Part shown: one piece after another, positions 48,201-59,540 of the stretch
How the letters are laid out: each line of letters opens with the position of its first letter
Position numbering within the stretch: position 1 is the stretch's first letter
Assembly (NCBI RefSeq): GCF_009870125.1
Contig: NC_046683.1
Coordinates: 65,239,869-65,303,868 of the forward strand
Direction: 5' to 3'
DNA length: 64,000 bases
DNA from: Drosophila pseudoobscura
Lineage: Eukaryota; Arthropoda; Insecta; Diptera; Drosophilidae
Program-made: the position numbers and the translations under genes
Notes under the pieces: model-generated
The model's input: the letters and a program-made list of their open reading frames with translations, nothing else
Databases searched by the model: none
Told to the model about the DNA's origin: nothing

Positions 48201-51200
48201 ATCTTATTTTAAGGTGTCATACCTAGAAGAAAATATTATTTTCATGCAAAAACAATCAAAAGTGCTTTAAAAAAGAAAAAAACAAAAAAAAAATCAGGGG
48301 ACACCCGGGTTTGAACCGGGGACCTCTCGATCTGCAGTCGAATGCTCTACCACTGAGCTATATCCCCACATTCTGACGTGTGACTTAACTTCTAGCACTA
48401 GTTCAGAGGTGGGGGTCGCATCGAGAATAAATACTTTAACCCTTGAATGGGCAATCGAGTTTCACAGTTGAAAAGTTAATTGCACCGTAATGCAATTATT
48501 AAGCGACCATTATGTTAATTTTCGACGAAAGCTTAGATGGAAAAATAGAAAAATTCTCAACCAATACATGTGAATTTTCAAAGGAATCCTCCACAGATGA
48601 AAAACAAAAAAAGTAATCTCAGGGGACACCCGGGTTTGAACCGGGGACCTCTCGATCTGCAGTCGAATGCTCTACCACTGAGCTATATCCCCACGTGTGT
48701 TTCACCCGTCCAAATGAGCGGTAATGAAGTAACTGCAGCTGGTTCCTATTTTTTGATTCAGTTGCCTGCTATCGTGGGCGAAAAAAAGAAAAGCAGATGA
48801 GAATCGATCAAAAGAATGCTAAAATGTTGAGATAAGTTAAAAAAAAGAGGAAAAAAGGTTACTCAAGGGGACACCCGGGTTTGAACCGGGGACCTCTCGA
48901 TCTGCAGTCGAATGCTCTACCACTGAGCTATATCCCCAGATGGGCTTCGACCGGCCGAACACCAAGTACAGCCGCACAGCGAGCACAGATTGCTATTAAT
49001 AGTCATTCGCCCCCTTTTATGGCCTGGTGTGGTGGAGGCAGGAGTATGGCATGTGTGTGGGACTTGCGCAGTGCCCAAGTGGGGAGTGGAGTGGACTTAC
49101 TGAGAAATGGAAAATACACAGAGCCATTAAATGAAATACGAGTATTTAAACAGGTTTAGCAATAATTTCGTATTGTTATTTCTGCTGCAACAATTGGGCT
49201 TCGTTTAGCGAAATTGAGCAGCGAGATAAAGCCAAAACCGGTGTGGGCAAGAGCCCATGCCAGGCCAGGCCGTGCCGTGCCATGCCACCGATGCATACTT
49301 CCAATATGTGCGGGAAATCTGTCTTTACTTCGAAAGCTTTATTATTGCGATAGACAGAATTAAGTAAATCTGTACGTCACGACTTTCGGCTTCGGCTTGG
49401 CTCAATCAAGCCTCATTTTCCACAAATTGTCAGCTGAAGATGCCAATCGCAGGCACATTAATTCGACAGTCGACACTCGACGATCCCAAGTGGTTGACAA
49501 TCCACTGCAGTGGCCATTACGATGGCGATTGAGATCGAGATTGCGACAGGGGGGCTGTCATTACCATTGCCACATTGATGGATGCGATGAGGAGCTCGGG
49601 CAAATGACAGACAGGTGCCACCTTTGCAGCCGTCGAACCCATTTTGGCAAGGTCAAGTTGTGATCCCATTGTGGGCTGGATAAGGGTGGGGGCCACACAT
49701 ACATAACAGCTGTATGACGAACTGTTTTGTGGCTAAATGTAATTGATAATTTGCTCTTACTTCAGCCAAAACCCGGAGACGCTTGCGACGCCCCACAACA
49801 GCGGCCAGCTCATCGCGCAGCAATTTGATCGAGTCCAATAAATCGACTGAGGCTCCCGTGGCGGAGAAGCGCATCGATCAGATAACCGCCTCCACCACCA
49901 CAAGCGTGCGCCGCACCCGTCTGCGCGCCAAGTCGAAGCTCGGCGGAGGAGCCGCCGCCGGAGCAGCAGCAGCAGCAGCTGGCGGAACGGCGTTGGTGGC
50001 CAGTGGATCCTCGCTGAAGGGCAAGAAGACCAAGGTGGACGATGGCACGCCAAAGATTGTCTGCTACTACACCAATTGGTCGCAGTACCGCGTGAAGATT
50101 GGCAAGTTTGTCCCGGAGGACATTCCGGCCGATCTCTGCACCCACATCATTTTCGCCTTCGGCTGGCTGAAGAAGGGCAAGCTGAGCTCCTACGAGTCCA
50201 ACGACGAGACCAAGGACAATGTCCCTGGACTGTACGACCGCATGATGGGCCTGCGCAAGGCCAACCCCAAGCTGAAGGTAAGTCGAGGACGCAGCTCCGA
50301 ACAGATCGAAGACTATACGTGTGGCTCTTCGCTTTCAGATCCTGCTTGCCCTGGGTGGCTGGTCGTTTGGAACCCAGAAGTTCAAGGACATGTCTGCCAC
50401 ACGGTACACGCGCCAGACCTTTGTCTACTCGGCCATTCCCTTCCTGCGGAAGCGTGGCTTCGACGGCCTGGACATGGATTGGGAGTACCCCAAGGGCTCG
50501 GACGACAAGAAGAACTTTGTGCTGCTGCTGAAGGAGTTGCGTGAGGCCTTCGAGGCCGAGGCCCAGGAGCTTAAGAAGCCGCGTCTCCTGCTCTCCGCTG
50601 CCGTGCCCGTGGGCCCGGACAATGTGCGCGGCGGGTACGATGTGCCAGCCATCGCCAGCTACCTGGATTTCATCAACCTGATGGCCTACGACTTCCACGG
50701 CAAGTGGGAGAAGGAGACGGGCCACAATGCACCGCTGTATGCGCCCTCCTCCGACTCCGAGTGGCGCAAGCAGCTGTCCGTGGACAACGCGGCCAGTCTC
50801 TGGGTCAAGCTGGGCGCCCCCAAGGAGAAGCTGGTGATCGGCATGCCCACCTACGGGCGGTCCTTTACGCTGGCCAACACTGACAAACACGGCCCGAACG
50901 CCCCTGCCTCGGCCGGCGGTCGGGAGGGAGTCTACACGAAGGAGAGCGGCTTCCTGGCCTACTACGAGATCTGCGAGATGCTGCTGAACGGTGCCGTCTA
51001 CGTCTGGGATGAGGAGATGAAGGTGCCCTACTTGGTCGACGGCGACCAGTGGGTGGGCTTCGACGACGAGCGCGCCATTAGGAACAAGATGCAGTGGATC
51101 AAATCGAACGGCTTCGGTGGCGCCATGGTGTGGACCATCGACATGGATGACTTCAAGGGCGAGGTGTGCGGCGGCAATGTCAAGTACCCCTTGATCGGAG

Positions 51201-53056
51201 CCATGCGCGAGGAGCTGTTGGGCATATCTCGGGGCAAGGAGGCCAAGGACGTCAATTGGACAGCCATAGCCGCCACCTTCGAGGACATCGAAGAGGTAGG
51301 TCTCCAGCCCCCTTTACGATGGTTATCCATCAGCTAATCGACTCGGTATTTGCAGAAACCCGAACCCATCAAAATCTCAGTGGACGAAGTACTTAAGAAG
51401 GTGCGCAAGCCCCAGGGCGCCAAGAAGCAGCGCATCAAGTCCGGCGCCAATGCCATCGAGCAGAACAGTGAGCCCCGAATAAAGAGCCCCACGAGTCGGT
51501 CCATTTGCTAACACTTTCTTTCCTTTGCCAGCACGTCCCGCCCAGGTCTTCTGCTATCTGACCAGCTGGTCCGCCAAACGACCTGGAGCCGGAAAGTTCC
51601 AGCCCGAGAACATTGACCCCAAGCTCTGCACGCACATCGTCTACGCGTTCGCCACGCTGCAGGACTACAAGCTGACGGAGGCCACCGATGACGATCCGGA
51701 GAACTACGAGAGTGTGATCGGGCTGCGGGACGCCAATCCGGATCTGCAGATCCTGCTGGCTATCGGAGGCTGGGCCTTCGGCTCGACGCCCTTCAAGGAG
51801 CTGACCTCCAACGTGTTCCGCATGAACCAGTTCGTGTACGAGGCCATCGACTTCCTGCGCGACTACAAGTTCAACGGCCTGGACGTGGACTGGGAGTACC
51901 CGCGCGGGGCCGAGGACCGCGTGGCCTACTTGAACCTGCTGAAGGAGCTGCGCGTTGCCTTCGAGGGAGAGGCCAAGTCCTCGGGGCTGCCGCGCCTCCT
52001 CTTGACTGCTGCTGTGCCGGCCTCCTTTGAGGCCATCGCCGCCGGCTACGATGTTCCGGAGATCTCCAAGTACCTGGACTTCATAAATGTGATGACCTAC
52101 GACTTCCACGGTCAGTGGGAGCGCACGGTCGGACACAACTCCCCGCTTTTCGCCCTGGAATCGGCTACCGGCTACCAGAAGAAGCTCACCGTCGACTACA
52201 GCGCCCGCGAGTGGGTGAAGCAGGGCGCTCCCAAGGAGAAGCTGCTGATCGGCATGCCCACCTACGGCCGCAGCTTCGAGCTGGTCAACGACACGCAGTT
52301 CGACATTGGATCTCCCTCGTCGGGCGGCGGCAAGGCTGGCAAGTTCACGAACGAGGCCGGGTTCCTCAGCTACTACGAGGTGTGCTCCTTCCTGGCGGCC
52401 GACAACACAACGCTCGTCTGGGACTCGGAGCAGCAGGTGCCCTTCGCCTACAGGGGCAACCAGTGGGTTGGCTTCGACGACGAGCGTTCCCTGAAGACGA
52501 AGGTGAGTTGGAGAGCCAAAGGGTAATACCTGAACAGTTTCCTACCATACCCCACCTTTCTCTCTTGCAGACCGAATGGCTGAAGGAGCAGGGCTTTGGT
52601 GGCATCATGGTCTGGTCCATTGACATGGACGACTTCTCCGGCCGCTGCGGCAGTGGCAAGTACCCCCTGTTGAACGCCCTCAACGACGAGCTGAAGGACT
52701 ACAAGGTTGCGCTGGAGTACGATGGACCCTATGAGTCCCATGGCCCGCGCGGAGCATACACAACGAAAGATCGTAGGTCCCCCCCATCCCCCTACCCGTA
52801 GGTCCATTGAACTTTGAGTGATTCTAAGCCCTTTCCCTTTCCGGCCACAGCTCATGACGTCACCTGCGCCGAGGAGGATGGCCACATCAGCTACCACAAG
52901 GACTGGGCTGACTGCACACACTACTACATGTGCGAGGGCGAGCGCAAGCACCATATGCCATGTCCTGCCAACTTGGTGTTCAATCCCAACGAGAACGTCT
53001 GCGATTGGCCCGAGAACGTCGAGGGTTGTCACTCGCCCACGGAGGCACCAGCCTAG
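39270..53056 (+). CDS. Cht7: Chitinase 7: two GH18 domains plus a chitin-binding domain
   Basis: Coding exons 39270-39272, 47040-47121, 49766-50277, 50339-51295, 51356-51467, 51532-52502, 52571-52772 and 52851-53056; all phases fit, 1014 aa, the size of group III insect chitinases. These are membrane-anchored or secreted enzymes that cleave chitin during cuticle assembly. An N-terminal hydrophobic segment (VICLLIVLL) lies at residues 11-22. A basic, Ser/Ala-rich linker precedes GH18-1 (about 124-490) with catalytic motif DGLDMDWEYP (acid Glu near 248). GH18-2 (about 557-930) has NGLDVDWEYP (Glu near 677). The last exon is a six-cysteine peritrophin-A (CBM14) domain with CDWPENV. Both catalytic sites are intact. 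The first coding exon holds only the ATG; intron 1 is 7.8 kb and intron 2 is 2.6 kb with four tRNA genes inside. Confidence 0.93.
39273..47039 (+). other. Cht7 intron 1 (7.8 kb)
   Basis: GTGAGT donor immediately after the start codon and CCTCCACAG acceptor at 47039. No coding gene is supported on either strand. Repeats include GAGACA-type purine tracts (39480-39535, 40825-40880), GA at 39789-39806, GGCGAT/GGCGGT units at 41884-41918, GAT at 42790-42812, ACAGGCGG units at 45385-45425 and CCATGAG units at 46116-46140. A near-palindrome centred on TTGATCAA lies at 45950-45972. Confidence 0.65.
47184..47255 (-). tRNA. tRNA-Cys, anticodon GCA (copy 1 of 4)
   Basis: 72 nt. The acceptor GGGGATA pairs with TGTCCCC, discriminator T. 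A box is TAGCTCAGTGG, the anticodon loop CTGCAGA, and the B box GGTTCAAACCC. A run of five T on the transcript strand (47171-47175) is the terminator. It lies 60 bases after Cht7 exon 2, antisense to Cht7. Confidence 0.95.
47383..47525. mobile_element. Fragment of an INE-1/DINE-1-like (Helitron-type) dispersed repeat
   Basis: The block TATACCCAGCACTCG ... GAGGGTATATTG, then GGACGCATGTGACAG and later GATCAGCACC, follows the order of motifs I remember for the INE-1/DINE-1 family of Drosophila. Only about 140 bases are recognisable, so it is an old, truncated copy in Cht7 intron 2. No database comparison was possible. Confidence 0.55.
48296..48367 (-). tRNA. tRNA-Cys, anticodon GCA (copy 2 of 4)
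   Basis: Same 72-nt sequence as copy 1 by eye, with intact A and B boxes. The downstream flank on the transcript strand is a long T-rich run (48270-48293), a strong Pol III terminator. Confidence 0.95.
48621..48692 (-). tRNA. tRNA-Cys, anticodon GCA (copy 3 of 4)
   Basis: Same 72-nt sequence as the other copies. The terminator is a T run at 48606-48612 on the transcript strand. It is spaced 253 bases from copy 2. Confidence 0.95.
48866..48937 (-). tRNA. tRNA-Cys, anticodon GCA (copy 4 of 4)
   Basis: Same 72-nt sequence as the other copies. T runs at 48838-48846 and 48851-48856 on the transcript strand act as terminators. It is spaced 173 bases from copy 3. Confidence 0.95.
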
Positions 53057-54299
53057 GCGCCCACCCAGGGACGGATGCCTGGCCCCCGAGTGTCCCACTC
53101 GATTTGTTAATATTATGAAACGGATGCCCATGCCCTAGAACTAGTAATAATGCGAAACTGCCACGAAACCACATCTTTTGCTGCCCAACCCCCACAGTAC
53201 ACTCCACTAACAAAATACTCGAAAACTTGCTACATTTCGGCTGAATTTTTTTTTACATTACGCTTAAGTTTAGATAGCACCCTAAGTAGTTTTTATGTCT
53301 TAGTTACAAGGTGTGCACACTGCGTTGCTGAACGATCAGAAATCATTACTACTGGAAACCCACTCGCCCTTCGCCCTTGGCCCTTCGACCAAGCCACCTT
53401 CCTCCCGACCCGCCCGCGACCACTTCGATTCGAGGTAACAAAATGGTTCATATGGAAGCCTCCCGAAACTTCTGTGTATCATACTGTGATAATCATAAGA
53501 AACACCAGCCAGACCGACCCAGGCAGTCGCCAGTCCAAATTTTGTCTAAATCAAAACCAAACAAACAACCGTTTCCGCTAAAATTCACCGAGCTTTTGCC
53601 CCTCCGCCGAGCGAGCGTCCCTTTGCCCCTCCTCCGATGATGACGACAACAACAACAGAACAGGCGCACAAAGAAAATTGTACATTTTCACGTTTTATCA
53701 ATACAATTTGTATTATAGAGTTGTAATTACGTAGTTTAAATACATTTTTTTTTAATAATACATTTGTATTTACTTGATCAAAATCTGGGGGTGGAGCGAT
53801 GATTTCTCGAAGGCTTTCAGCTCTCTGATATCTTAATAGTCAGGGCCATACATCTCTCCTCTTTATAACATTTATCATTTATGGCCCCAAGTCTTGCGAC
53901 AGGGCACTACAAAAAATTAATTTAGACTCATTAGAGTGCCCCTCTCCACGGAAATCTTTAGTAAAAGGCGAAAGATTTATTCGACAACTGAAGAGAAGCC
54001 AGAGTGCCGGTACATCGCAAACTTGAGCCATACCATACAGCCCGTGCTAGAACCAGTTGGGAATTATAAGGGCACATGCAGCCAGTTTCGCCACCAGCTC
54101 GAAATGCGGAACGACGCTCACGCTCATGCAAGATCATGCATGTTCCGTGGTATATTTTGGTATCAGGCAAGCCAGGGGACGGATCGGTTATGGATTGTGG
54201 TTGTATATTGCAAACATATGTATGTATATATATGGTCTATGTAGAGTACACATGTATGCAGTTCCTCCCATTGCCTCAATGGTGGTAAATGCACAGCAT
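53057..54299. other. Cht7 3' UTR and intergenic DNA before prominin-like copy 3
   Basis: No gene is supported. No canonical AATAAA lies soon after the Cht7 stop; AATACA variants at about 53700 and 53756 are the best poly(A) candidates, implying a 3' UTR of about 0.7 kb. Short open frames at 53150-53640 and 53940-54300 show no domain. Confidence 0.5.
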
Positions 54300-55961
54300 C
54301 TAGTCGTTCTTACGCTTACTCCTCTCAGTCACTGGATTCTTATTCGCCCCTTGGACTTGGGGTTCCGTCTGCACTGGATCGGAGGCCTCAGCCTGGTCTG
54401 TCCTGGCGCCGAGCGGGCACTCACAATATGCCTGTTGGCAGATGGCAACCGGCGCTGGCAGAACTGTGCAGAAGGGACAGCTGCGGGAAGGAAAGCTTTC
54501 AGTCATTCTGCTGGGCATACGAGCTGCCTTGAGGACTCACCCACCCACGACTCCACCTGCTGCATCGTCAACTGAATCGGGATAGATTCTGAGGTACAAG
54601 CACATCAGACGATGGCACACAAAGAGTGTCGGTAGAAGGAGCAGGGCGCAGATGATTGTGGCCAACCAAAAGGCATTCTACAAGGGAATGGGGTAGATCA
54701 GCATTAGAACGATATTGTGGGCATTCAGGGGGAATCTGTACTGACGATGGGATCCACTAGACGGGCACAGACGGAGTGAACGCCTTGATAGTAAATGTAG
54801 GCGAGGGGCTGGCAACGTCCGACGTTCGTCATGCTCTCCCAGATCACCCTTTCAACATAGTCTTTGATGCGTTCGTTGATTACCGCGGTAAGGTTTATCG
54901 CCAGGACATTGATTAAATTCGTGCCTAAAATTTGGATAAACTTCTCGGACCTTTCCACCGCATCGAGCAGTGTCCTTATGGTCTGCAGTGTCCTTAGGGA
55001 GGCTGGTTAGGCTGTGCCGATGAGGAGGACGATGGCCTACATAGTTACATAGGTGGCAGGGAGATGGGCGGTTGGCATTTCCTTGCCATTTGCACTCACC
55101 ATTTATATGCACGTCGAGGTACGACTCCAGTTCCTGGTAGTTGTACACCATCAAATGGTGAATGTGTTCAGCCACATTCTTCAGAAAAGCACAAGTGTCG
55201 TCCGTACTGCGTTGCAATGTCTGCTTGATGTCCCTGAGTCCCCGGTCCACGAACCTGTTCGCCACAAACGCTATGGCAAGGCCAAAGCTATAATATGGAC
55301 TTATTATTCTGCCTGCCATTGGGGCTGCCACCAACCGGACTCACATCAGGCCGAGGATCATCAGGAAGAGGCCCTGTTTGCACCTTAGACAGCAGCAGAG
55401 GCAGCAGTAGCATATACTGCAGGATGAGATGTCGTGGCATGAGAACTGGTCATTTGAGGCACCTCCCTCCACCTACCCAACGAAGAAACGAAGAGTAACA
55501 GAAGCCAGTAGCGATCCAACAGTGCAGCCCAGTTTCCCCTCCATCGAGGCTTGAAGCAGACCGTAAAATCTTGGCCACATTCGATTTGACAGTGGTATCC
55601 CCACCTGCTGGTGAGGCCAGTGTAAAGAAACTCGAATCCCGGGAAAATGGCGGTACCCCATGAAGCTGTTGTACTCTGCGGCGGGCCAGTGCTCCTCCTC
55701 GCGCCTAACGACATTTAAATCTGATGCGGGGGGTGCTTCATCGACTTTCAAGGCAGCTTTAGCCAAATTTGTGATTACTGTGGGGATAGCTCTACTATAT
55801 TTTTGAGTAGTGTCTCCATCAGCAGCCCGTACAAAGACTATCAGAGTGAGTGGGATCAGCACAAGGATCAGTTCCACCGCCCGGATTCCGCGAACAGGAA
55901 GGAAAGCGAGGTGGCGCCTCCGTCTTCTTGTGGATCCTGTCACGGATCCGCTTGAATACAT
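54300..55961 (-). pseudogene. Prominin-like copy 3, internally deleted (probable pseudogene or mini-gene)
   Basis: Blocks homologous to copies 1 and 2, minus strand: exon 1 region (from ATG 55959-55961, with a basic N-terminus and hydrophobic VELILVLIPLTLIVFV), exon 2 (55473-55604, TM1 shortened), exon 3 (55345-55416, 57 nt shorter but in frame, keeping CYCCLCCCLRC), exon 4 (55100-55287, exactly 188 nt as in the other copies), the 3' part of exon 9 (54746-55002, ending LVDPI), exon 10 (54541-54677, exactly 137 nt as in copy 1, TM5) and exon 11 (54300-54480, Cys tail starting CPFCT). Exons 5-8 and most of exon 9 are missing. From exon 3 to the stop the frame can be kept, using weak splice sites. 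The exon 1 donor seen in copies 1 and 2 is lost, and the exon 1 and exon 2 frames disagree. A pseudogene is more likely, but a mini-prominin is not excluded. Confidence 0.75.
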
Positions 55962-56945
55962 CTCTCAAGGGCGACGAATTCGAGCTCTGAAGGACCCAAT
56001 GTAGAATGACTCCTCACAGCACCTGGAGTGTATGTATATAGGTGTGTGTAGCCTGTTGTTTGTCGAGCGGCAGGTTTTAACTTGTTTATAATGTATGCAA
56101 TATGACATTTCAAAATAACAGTTAAGTCCAAACCTGGCTTCATTACCAGCCCGGTACTCCTGATCAGCGATATGAGCACCCACTCTTACCCTCACACATG
56201 GTGGGTATAATATTAATGTTTTATCGATCTTAATCTACTACCCGGAATGAGGAAAACAAGTTCCCAGGCGTGAGTGAGCCCCCTCCCAGAGCGGCCTAGC
56301 AGCGTTCGTTTAGAACTCATGACCTCTCTTTTTGTTTCACTTCACAGCTTGCTCTTTCATTCTCATGCATTCTAAATACACGAATATGTGTGTACATATC
56401 TAATAGATATAGAAACTGAGTACTGAGGGTTATTTCAATGTCGAGGCACCAGTGCTTTCTGTAATACTCCAAATTAACATTTTAAATTGGATCCCTCTGG
56501 TTCCACCAGAACCATGCCGAGCCCGGTACAGCAACGGCCGGAACAGTGTGGTTTGCTATATAGAGAAATATATGTATATGTACATATATGTGTCCCTGTC
56601 GGGTCCAGCGGAAAGTTAAGTTATAACCTGTATCATAATCTAAGAATCACCAAAATCACGGTAAGGTCCGCACATAGTACGGTTCTCATAGATATACGGT
56701 AATACAACTAAAGCAGACCCTTGAATACATATGTCTCGATCTACTCTATGATGTTTTTTTACTTATATGCTATTTATATTTAAAGATGCGGACATAAGTA
56801 CTGAACTATCCGGATATACAATATGTACAATATGTATTTACGATACGATCGTCCTCAGGTGGAGATCTTTAAACCTTTAAAGATGGAACCAATCCCATCG
56901 TAATATTCGATCGGACGTTATGCGTTGGTCTAAATAATCTATTGA
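55962..56945. other. Intergenic region with dispersed-repeat fragments
   Basis: No gene is seen. The segment 56412-56456 matches 15721-15765 (GAACTGAG, GGGTAT and ATGTCGAG blocks) and with 56200-56410 may be a decayed Helitron-like repeat. The remainder is AT-rich. Confidence 0.45.
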
Positions 56946-59540
56946 TTTAAAATTTTTATTGTTTTTTTTATTGGTTTTCTCAAAAAGTTTTTATACATTT
57001 TGTTTTATTTTACTCGTTTTTGTTTCAATTAAATAATTAGTCTTACGTTGATGTACACAGTAATTGAATAAAAAAAAAGTACGCGGTAATTCGGACAAAA
57101 ACTAAACGGAGAGTAGGGAAAGTACAAATTACTTAGGAAAGGTAGAGAAAAAAAATCAAGAAAAATAATTGTAAAATTTGTTTGTTTTAATCACAAATCA
57201 TCTGAATAACTCGAATTTGGCCAACAACAAGTACAAAATTAGTATAAATCACACATATGTAGCTGGTAAAGAAACCACAGCATCTACAGAATATTTTGTT
57301 GTTGTATAACACTTAGGATAGGATTCTTTGCCAAAAATGGGAAACGTTTGCTTAGAGGAATTATGAGTGGACTCTGTAAAATTGGATCCTTAAGATTTGT
57401 TGCTTTGCTTGGTATTTGTTTTTGTTTTCGTTTTCGTTTTGGTTTTTGTTTTTCTTTTCGGTTTTTTGTACAACAAAATAATGATATCGTGTTTGAAGTT
57501 AGCAAGAGTCTCCAAATCAAATAGCACTTAATATGTATTACAAATTCCTTGCCTTCTCCATTGAATACGTTTCTTTCTTTCTTTTCTTTTATTTTCTTTT
57601 AATTTCTTTTGTTGTTTGGTTTTGTTTTGTTTTGTTTTGTTTGCTGGTGGTGCGAAGTAGTTGAAGCCTTTTAATATTTCTCCTTCTCTATTCTTTCTTT
57701 CTCTATTTCTGATACGAATCACGGATGTTTTCGGATTACAGTTTTCGGAGTGTGATATGCGTCCGCGCTGGCTCAACGCGACTTCTGGGGACTTCTGCCT
57801 GCGAGTGGGTGTGGACGAGAAAGGTGTGGAGTGGTTGAGTTTTAGAGCTAGATACAGACTTTCGTTAGTAAAAATATTGTACTCGGAATTTCAGCGCGTG
57901 CATTACAATATACATTTGCGTCAGATCATAAACAAATTATTCGAACGCAGATACAGATGATCGAAGACTCGCTCAAAATGGATGTATGTACATATCACGC
58001 TATGGCCTAGACAGTTTCAGTTTCAGTTTCAGTTACGGTCTCGTTTACGGTTACGGTTACGGTTACGGTTACGGTTTCACTGTCAGTACCAGTTTCAGTA
58101 TCAGATTTTGAGTATCGTTTTTGTTTTCTTGTTTTGTTGTTTTCTTGTTTTGAGCTACTTTCTAAAGTCGCGCTGTGCGTCGCTTTGCATGTTCCTTGAA
58201 CCAACATTTACATTTTTGTTTTTCTTTCTTTACAATTACATACATACTCGTAGTTTTTTTTACGCATTTTGCATTTCGTTTGGTTTTTTTGTAAACTTTT
58301 TAAACTGCCTTTAGAAAATTTGTTTTTTACTTTTCTTTGTTTTTGCTTTTTTTCGTTTTTTTTTTGTTAAAAATATTTCACTATAAAAAATACATAGTTG
58401 ACAAAAAAAAAAAACGTTTTCTCGGTTGTTGATCTTGTCTTCCATTTCCTGTTCCGTTCCTCGCCTTCCGTTTCCGCTCAAGCTATTTTTCCATTTCATA
58501 ATCTTTTTCGGGTTTCTTTTTTTTTTGTTTTTGGTAGCTGGGGGTGCGGTAGACGGCGGCTGTTGTTAGACATGCTTTATAAACATTTGATGTGGTTCCT
58601 TGTCCTTCTTTACATTCTGCTTTAAAGTGGTTCTCTTTTTTTGTTGTTGCTCAACGCTTTTTGCTGCCTTGCCGCGCAATGTTTTTGTGTTTCTTTCTTT
58701 TTGTTATTACAGTTATTTATTGTTGCAAAATTTTACAATTTTTTTTCTTAAGACCCTTTTTTAATACACACTTATAAATACTTTCATCCATTCCTCCCTC
58801 TCTCTATCTCTCTTCTCTCCCTCCCTCTCTCTTTCTTAGCTCTGTAAAAATAGATCCATGTTGTTTCAGCTCCTTCGCAAGTTTTCTCTTCTTTTTCTTT
58901 TTAACTTTTTTGTTTTTTCCCTTTTTTTTCTCTTTAAAGAATTTTTCGTTTTTTTGTTTGTTTTTGTTTTTGCTTTTAAGTTTAGTGTTTTTTTTTTGTT
59001 TTGTTTTGTTTGTATCGTTTACCTTTTTTTGTATTTTGAAGTTTTTGTCGTGTATTTTTTTGTTTTCATTGTTTGTTGTTTTTTTTTTGGAGAGATTTCG
59101 TTTTCAAAAATTTGCTTTTTTTTTTGGATGTAATGTGGTTTATGCTCTTCTCGTGATATCTACCGATTTGTAATTTAAATTATTGTTTTGTTTGTTTTCT
59201 TTGTAGTGGATTCTGTTTTTTAAATACCTAAAATGTAGAGTTGAGAGCTCAACATAACATGGGGATACCATCAGCTTTCCTTCCTTCCGTTTTGGCTTAG
59301 CAATATAAACGTTCGTGTTTGAATGGTTTTAGTGTTTAGCGTTTTGGGGGTTCTGTTTTGATCGGCATGCGCCAAAATGTCTTAGTCATAATTCATGTTT
59401 CGCTTATATTTAATCCTTTTAATCGTAGTCGCTTTAGGGGAGGAGGATCGGTTCGCGTTTGGATATTGGGTATGGGGTATTGGGTGTTGTTGGGGAGAGC
59501 TGCGCGTGTTTTCAGTTTCGTTTTGAGGTGTTGAGGCTCA
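56946..59540 (-). other. PAN3: Probable long 3' UTR of PAN3, A-rich on the transcript strand
   Basis: Follows the PAN3 stop codon on the minus strand. The + strand is strongly T-rich, so the transcript would be A-rich. Several AATAAA hexamers occur on the minus strand (for example opposite about 58716 and 56953); the last would put the end near 56.94 kb. Long open frames here (such as 58858-59173, +) are only Phe/Leu low-complexity read from T runs. A TTACGG hexamer repeats five times at 58045-58075. The extent is inferred. Confidence 0.45.

Noticed and set aside
48570-49159. Repeated peptide reading PGLNRGPLDLQSNALPLSYIP in several + strand open frames
   Set aside because: It is the antisense of the tRNA-Cys genes, not a protein repeat family.
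50147-50890. 247-codon minus-strand open frame inside Cht7
   Set aside because: Antisense shadow of the GC-rich GH18 coding exon; no domain is recognisable.
52448-53131. 227-codon minus-strand open frame at the 3' end of Cht7
   Set aside because: It crosses Cht7 exon boundaries, and its composition mirrors the sense coding sequence.
58858-59173. Hydrophobic + strand open frames rich in Phe and Leu
   Set aside because: Translation of T runs only; this is the low-complexity trailer behind PAN3.
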